Assembly: GCA_946186335.1 (NCBI GenBank) | Contig: CAMHMW010000067.1 | Coordinates: forward strand, 1 to 9,112 | Direction: 5' to 3' | DNA from: an uncultured Candidatus Melainabacteria bacterium | GTDB lineage: Bacteria; Cyanobacteriota; Vampirovibrionia; Gastranaerophilales; Gastranaerophilaceae | DNA: 9,112 nt | In this document: piece by piece, positions 5,879 through 9,112 of the stretch | Numbering within the stretch: position 1 is the stretch's first letter | Layout of the letters: the number at the start of each line of letters is the position of its first letter | The notes under the pieces: model-generated | What the model saw: only the letters and a program-made list of their open reading frames with translations | Told to the model about the DNA's origin: nothing | Databases searched by the model: none | Program-made: the position numbers and the translations under genes

Positions 5879-6229
5879 ATGAAAGAAAATAAAGAAATGG
5901 AACAAATACTTCTTAACGGCGAAAATTATGAAAAAATGGTAAAAGCCAAAATTGAAAAAGATTTTAATGCCGTTCTGGAAGAAGGTAAAACACTTAAAGG
6001 TAAATACATAACAGATATTAAGTCCGCTCCGAAAGAGATACTCTTTTCAAAAGCCGCAACTTATGAAGTAATAAACAGAAAAAGTAAAACCCGTTCTTTT
6101 ATCAACGGTTTGCAGGCGGAAGGTTATCTCGGAAATCAAAATGCCGACAGGGAAAAACTTTTGAAAGGAGAAACAAATTCCTTTGTCAGCGGGGATAATT
6201 TTGTAAAATTTATAAAAGTAAAAATCTGA
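5879..6229 (+). CDS. Unrecognised 116-residue phage protein between TerS and GNAT
   Basis: I do not recognise this protein with confidence. It is basic and soluble, with no membrane segment or signal peptide. The N-terminal third is helical and charged (MKENKEMEQILLNGENYEKM, then KAKIEKDFNAVLEEG). The rest reads like a compact conserved domain: SAPKEILFSKAATYEVINRK (49-68), TRSFINGLQAEGYLGNQNAD (71-90), REKLLKGE, then an FVKFIKVKI strand at the very end. No enzyme motif is evident. SD GAGG (5869-5872, overlapping the TerS stop) lies 6 bases before the ATG, and the stop is one base from the GNAT start, so it is co-translated with packaging genes. A role in packaging or head assembly is possible from position only. 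Confidence 0.75.
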   Translation: MKENKEMEQILLNGENYEKMVKAKIEKDFNAVLEEGKTLKGKYITDIKSAPKEILFSKAATYEVINRKSKTRSFINGLQAEGYLGNQNADREKLLKGETNSFVSGDNFVKFIKVKI

Positions 6230-6230
6230 A

Positions 6231-6755
6231 ATGTGTAAATTTATACAGATAACGTCAGAAACTTTTGCGAAAACCAACTCCTTTCTTTTGCGCTATGTAC
6301 CTGAGGTGGAAAAACTGTTCATAAAGTATTTCAAATATATTCAGGACGATTTTTCCGACATAAGTAATCTGAAATCATACATATTATCACTAATGCCATA
6401 TTTCTGGATAATTCTGGATTATGATGAAAACTTTATGGGCTTTGCATATTTAGACAATTTCATCGGTAATCGCAGAAAACTCTACTCGGCGGAATTGACA
6501 ACATGCTTTCACCCGAAGGCTTGGGGTTGTTTTACCCGATATAGCGCAAAATTTTTTTTGAAAAAGTGTTTTGACGAACTCGGACTGCAAAAGGTTACGG
6601 CTTGTATTTATCCCGATAATTTCAGGGTCAAAAATCTTCTCAAATCAAGCGGATTTGTTTACGAATCCACTTTGAAAAATGCGACATTAAGATTTGGAAA
6701 AATGCAGGATATTGATGTTTACGGGCTGTATAGAAGTTATTACTACGAACAATGA
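6231..6755 (+). CDS. GNAT-like N-acetyltransferase in the packaging cluster
   Basis: This 174-residue protein has the layout of the GNAT family, which moves an acetyl group from acetyl-CoA to an amine. WIILDYDENFMGFAYLDNFI (59-78) matches the strand pair before motif A. AELTTCFHPKAWG (87-99) and the helix after it cover motif A. KVTACIYPDNFRVKNLLKSS then GFVYE (121-145) is a good motif B with the usual N-x-x-S/x-N...LL...GF signature. The CoA pyrophosphate loop is degenerate: the canonical Q/R-x-x-G-x-G/A reads K-A-W-G-C-F, with one Gly. An N-terminal 55 residues of unclear nature precede the domain. No SD is seen; the ATG begins one base after the preceding stop, so translation is probably coupled. 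The stop overlaps the portal SD region. The substrate is unknown: a virion protein, host protein or small molecule are all possible. The weakened loop raises the chance of altered activity. Confidence 0.72.
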   Translation: MCKFIQITSETFAKTNSFLLRYVPEVEKLFIKYFKYIQDDFSDISNLKSYILSLMPYFWIILDYDENFMGFAYLDNFIGNRRKLYSAELTTCFHPKAWGCFTRYSAKFFLKKCFDELGLQKVTACIYPDNFRVKNLLKSSGFVYESTLKNATLRFGKMQDIDVYGLYRSYYYEQ

Positions 6756-6765
6756 GGAAAAAACT

Positions 6766-8436
6766 ATGGATAAAGATAAAAATTTAAGTTCTGCACAAGA
6801 ACAGTTTTTAATCGGCTGCATAACCGATAAATATGATTATTACGAAAACGAAAGATGTACTCAGCTTGCAGACAATGCTCTTGTAAGACGTGCAATCTAC
6901 GATTCAACCATCCCGAAAGTTAATGCGTGGGATTGTACAATTCAACTGCCAGATATTTATGAACTGGCACAAACTCTTAAATCGCATCTTGTTCAGAATT
7001 TGTATTCAAATCCTGACGGGATGTTTGATGTGGACGGAACGGATTTTAATACCCAGAAATTTGCAAATATGCAAAAGGCAATGCTTGTCAAAACTTTTGA
7101 ACAAATGAAAATTCAAAACGAAATGGAAAAAATTATAGATTCCGTTGTTGAAACAGGAGAGGTTACATTGTTTGTCGGCTGGGAAACAAAAACAAGACAA
7201 ACAAGACGGGCAATATCCCAGGAAGAACAGATGCAACTTAATATTCCGGATACCTTTGTTGTAGAGGATAAGGTTATTTACGATAATGCAAAAGTTAAAT
7301 TTATAAACGGTGAAGATTTTGTCTTTGACAGAACGGATGTGGAAAATTGGGATTCCTGCCCTAAAATTTACAAAACAAAAATGTCTTTTGACGAGATAAA
7401 AAACAATAAGTCAAATAATTTGCTCAATGCAGAAAAACTGGAAATACTGAAAGGGGGAATGGCAAATAAACAAAGAAAAAATAAAGCGGAAAGTTCGTCA
7501 AACAAGATAGAACTCCTTGAATACTGGGGAGATATTGAATTGCCGACGGGGGAAGTTCTGAAAAACAAACTGATAGTGGTTGCGGGACGCAGTGTACTTA
7601 TTCGTTTTGAGGATAATCCTTATATTATAAACCCGTTTATTCATGCAAATATTATTGAATCTCCTTCAACAGGTCGAGGAATTTCACCTTTAAGAGTGGC
7701 TTTGATTTTGAATAATATTTCATCAACGATATTAAATAAACAACTTGATGCACTATCTCTAATGATGAATCCTCCCTATCTTGCACCAAAAGGTTGTTTC
7801 AGAGGAGAGCAGGACATACATCCCGGAAAAATTGTTGAATATGATGCCTCTTTAATGACGGCGCCGCCAACCCCTATTTCTTTTGATAAAGCAATGCAGG
7901 GCTGGGATTTTCTCAATTATTTTAAAACAACAATTGAAAGTGCTACGGGAATTTTTAAAAATATGTCCGGCAATCTTCAAAATTTTGACAGAACGGCAAC
8001 TGAAATCAATTATTCCGTAAGCGGTCAGGAAGCAAGACTCAATATGATTTTGGAATCTGTCAACCGCAAGGTTATTATTCCTATGGTTGAAAAAACCGCC
8101 GAAATTATATCTAACTTTAAACTGGGTAAAGAGTCTGTTCTTGCAAATGACAGAGGAAGATTTTTCCTTGTTGAAATTGATGATAAAATCAGAAATTCAT
8201 CTTATGTTTATCATTACGGGGACAGAAAAGCGGCATTTGAACGTAAATCAAAACTTAAGGAACTGTTTGAAGTACTGCAGTCGTTTGCATCGCTTGGCGG
8301 AATAAATGAGCGTATTGACTGGATTGAATGTTTCAAATTTGCAATGGAGCAGTACGGAATTGAGAATGCAAACAATTTTTTGACAAATGAAAAACAAACG
8401 GATAATACCCCCTCGCAGGTTCAAACAGGAGTATGA
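6766..8436 (+). CDS. Portal protein (podovirus head-tail connector)
   Basis: This 556-residue protein forms the twelve-part ring at one head vertex through which DNA enters and leaves. The N-terminal helical part includes YYENERCTQLADNALVRRAI and KSHLVQNLYSNPDGMFDVDG. The wing/clip region has VETGEVTLFVGWETKTR and GEDFVFDRTDVENWDSCP. The stem region shows NPFIHANIIESPSTGRGISP then LRVALILNNISSTILNKQLD, a long helix typical of portals, and MNPPYLAPKG. The crown-proximal segment contains FKNMSGNLQNFDRTATEINY and SGQEARLN, the characteristic 'DRTATEI...' stretch. Length is near T7 gp8 (536). The frame is open from 6694 inside the GNAT gene. ATG 6766 is preferred because GAGG (6754-6757) lies 8 bases before it and the upstream residues only repeat the GNAT coding text in another frame. 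The SD overlaps the GNAT stop, and the portal stop is 2 bases before the TerL start. Confidence 0.9.
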   Translation: MDKDKNLSSAQEQFLIGCITDKYDYYENERCTQLADNALVRRAIYDSTIPKVNAWDCTIQLPDIYELAQTLKSHLVQNLYSNPDGMFDVDGTDFNTQKFANMQKAMLVKTFEQMKIQNEMEKIIDSVVETGEVTLFVGWETKTRQTRRAISQEEQMQLNIPDTFVVEDKVIYDNAKVKFINGEDFVFDRTDVENWDSCPKIYKTKMSFDEIKNNKSNNLLNAEKLEILKGGMANKQRKNKAESSSNKIELLEYWGDIELPTGEVLKNKLIVVAGRSVLIRFEDNPYIINPFIHANIIESPSTGRGISPLRVALILNNISSTILNKQLDALSLMMNPPYLAPKGCFRGEQDIHPGKIVEYDASLMTAPPTPISFDKAMQGWDFLNYFKTTIESATGIFKNMSGNLQNFDRTATEINYSVSGQEARLNMILESVNRKVIIPMVEKTAEIISNFKLGKESVLANDRGRFFLVEIDDKIRNSSYVYHYGDRKAAFERKSKLKELFEVLQSFASLGGINERIDWIECFKFAMEQYGIENANNFLTNEKQTDNTPSQVQTGV

Positions 8437-8438
8437 AA

Positions 8439-9112
8439 ATGAAATACAAACTGTTGAACGCTCAGCGGGAATTTCTGGAAATTCCGCATGATTACTCTTT
8501 GGATGTTGCGGTTTATCAGGGCGGCTACGGCTCCGGCAAAACTTTTGCCGGAGCGTTGCTCGGAATACTTCTTGCAATAAAATTCCCCGGTATAGTCGGG
8601 CTTGTCGGGGCGCAAACCTACACACTTGTCAGAGATACAACCCTCAAAACCTATTTTGAACATCTTGACAGCATCGCCTTTCATGAGGGAAAAGATTATA
8701 AATGGGTAAGTGCCGTTCAGAAAATTGTTTTTTATAACGGTTCGGAAATTCTTTTTCGTCATTTTGACGAACCGAATAAACTGAAATCCTTGAATCTGGG
8801 GTTCGTTGAAATTGAAGAAATGTCCGATATTCCTTATGATACCTTTAAAATGCTTCTTGCAAGAATGAGGCAGAAGATAAAACCCGAATGGAAAAATTTT
8901 ACCTACAGAATTTTCGGACATACAAACCCCGAAGTTCAAAAGGGCTGGATATATAAAACTTTTTATGATAATCCGCCCCCGAATTACAGGCTGATTTGCG
9001 CTCCAACAACCCAGAACACATATTTGCCTGACGGTTTTTGTGATGAACTTAAAAAGATTTATGATGGCGGTAAAAAGCCTGTATTTACTAATAAATACGA
9101 GGCAAACGGCAG
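8439..9112 (+). CDS. terL: Terminase large subunit, ATPase part (cut by window edge)
   Basis: The frame is open to the last base, giving about 224 residues of the packaging motor. Walker A is GGYGSGKT (28-35). Walker B is LGFVEIEEM (120-128), with E126/E127 as the acidic pair. A coupling motif TNP (162-164, in FGHTNPEVQKGW) follows. These define the N-terminal ATPase domain; the C-terminal RNase H-like nuclease that cuts the DNA lies beyond the window. Two in-frame ATGs exist. ATG 8433 overlaps the portal stop but leaves only 1 base after AGGAG (8427-8431); ATG 8439 leaves 7 and is preferred. The gene directly follows the portal, the reverse of the common TerL-then-portal order. The ATPase identity is secure; the subfamily (headful or cohesive-end) cannot be told from this part. 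Confidence 0.93.
   Translation, partial: MKYKLLNAQREFLEIPHDYSLDVAVYQGGYGSGKTFAGALLGILLAIKFPGIVGLVGAQTYTLVRDTTLKTYFEHLDSIAFHEGKDYKWVSAVQKIVFYNGSEILFRHFDEPNKLKSLNLGFVEIEEMSDIPYDTFKMLLARMRQKIKPEWKNFTYRIFGHTNPEVQKGWIYKTFYDNPPPNYRLICAPTTQNTYLPDGFCDELKKIYDGGKKPVFTNKYEANG

Noticed and set aside
8248..8625. 125-codon minus-strand ORF opposite portal and TerL
   Set aside because: It lies antisense to two secure genes and spans their junction, with Cys/Arg-rich text typical of shadows.
8421..8939. 172-codon minus-strand ORF opposite the terminase
   Set aside because: It is the shadow of the TerL frame, which carries clear Walker A and B motifs. The minus ORF has no recognisable domain.
1..9112. CRISPR array, tRNA, integrase, toxin-antitoxin or defence genes
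   Set aside because: No regularly spaced repeats, no cloverleaf recognised by eye and no such protein motifs were found; the genes are phage virion, packaging and lysis genes.

Overview
The window is a block of late (virion and packaging) genes from a tailed bacteriophage or prophage. All recognised genes lie on the + strand. The set of a P22/T7-like portal, a gp4/gp11-like adaptor and a gp10-like nozzle, with no tail tube, sheath or tape-measure gene, points to a short-tailed (podovirus) virion. The DNA is AT-rich and the genetic code looks standard. Most starts have clear Shine-Dalgarno (SD) sequences (AGGAG, GAGG, AAGG) and several intrinsic terminators are visible. The host cannot be named from this sequence. 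Strong SD use argues somewhat against Bacteroidota, and the Zn amidase fits either Gram type.

Layout. Bases 1-414 are noncoding, with two intrinsic terminators (91-132 and 342-386) and an interval between them that includes a 9-base match to the 16S rRNA anti-SD. Next come a stand-alone LuxR/GerE-type helix-turn-helix protein (466-669), a tightly coupled amidase-type endolysin (677-1168), a gp10-like DNA-stabilisation/nozzle protein (1181-2701) and the major capsid protein (2763-3623). A terminator hairpin follows the capsid gene. Then come a small protein resembling the C-terminal part of LL-H-type holins (3697-3936), a probable scaffold (3949-4605), a long 16-bp hairpin (4625-4660) and the head-tail adaptor (4678-5313). 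After a 122-base AT-rich gap comes the packaging cluster: terminase small subunit (5436-5870), an unrecognised 116-residue protein (5879-6229), a GNAT-like acetyltransferase (6231-6755), the portal (6766-8436) and the terminase large subunit (8439 to the window edge, incomplete).

How it works together. TerS and TerL would pump DNA through the portal into a shell of capsid protein assembled on the scaffold. The adaptor and nozzle would then close the portal, and the amidase would open the cell wall at lysis. Hairpins after the capsid and scaffold genes probably tune the relative output of the structural genes.

The clearest oddity is gene order. Read right to left it is TerL, portal, scaffold, capsid, nozzle, which is close to the P22 order, yet all genes are transcribed left to right. 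Other points of interest are the GNAT-like and unknown proteins between TerS and portal, the holin-like protein with no N-terminal membrane anchor, and the regulator-endolysin pair. I see no clear defence system, CRISPR array, tRNA, insertion sequence or integrase.
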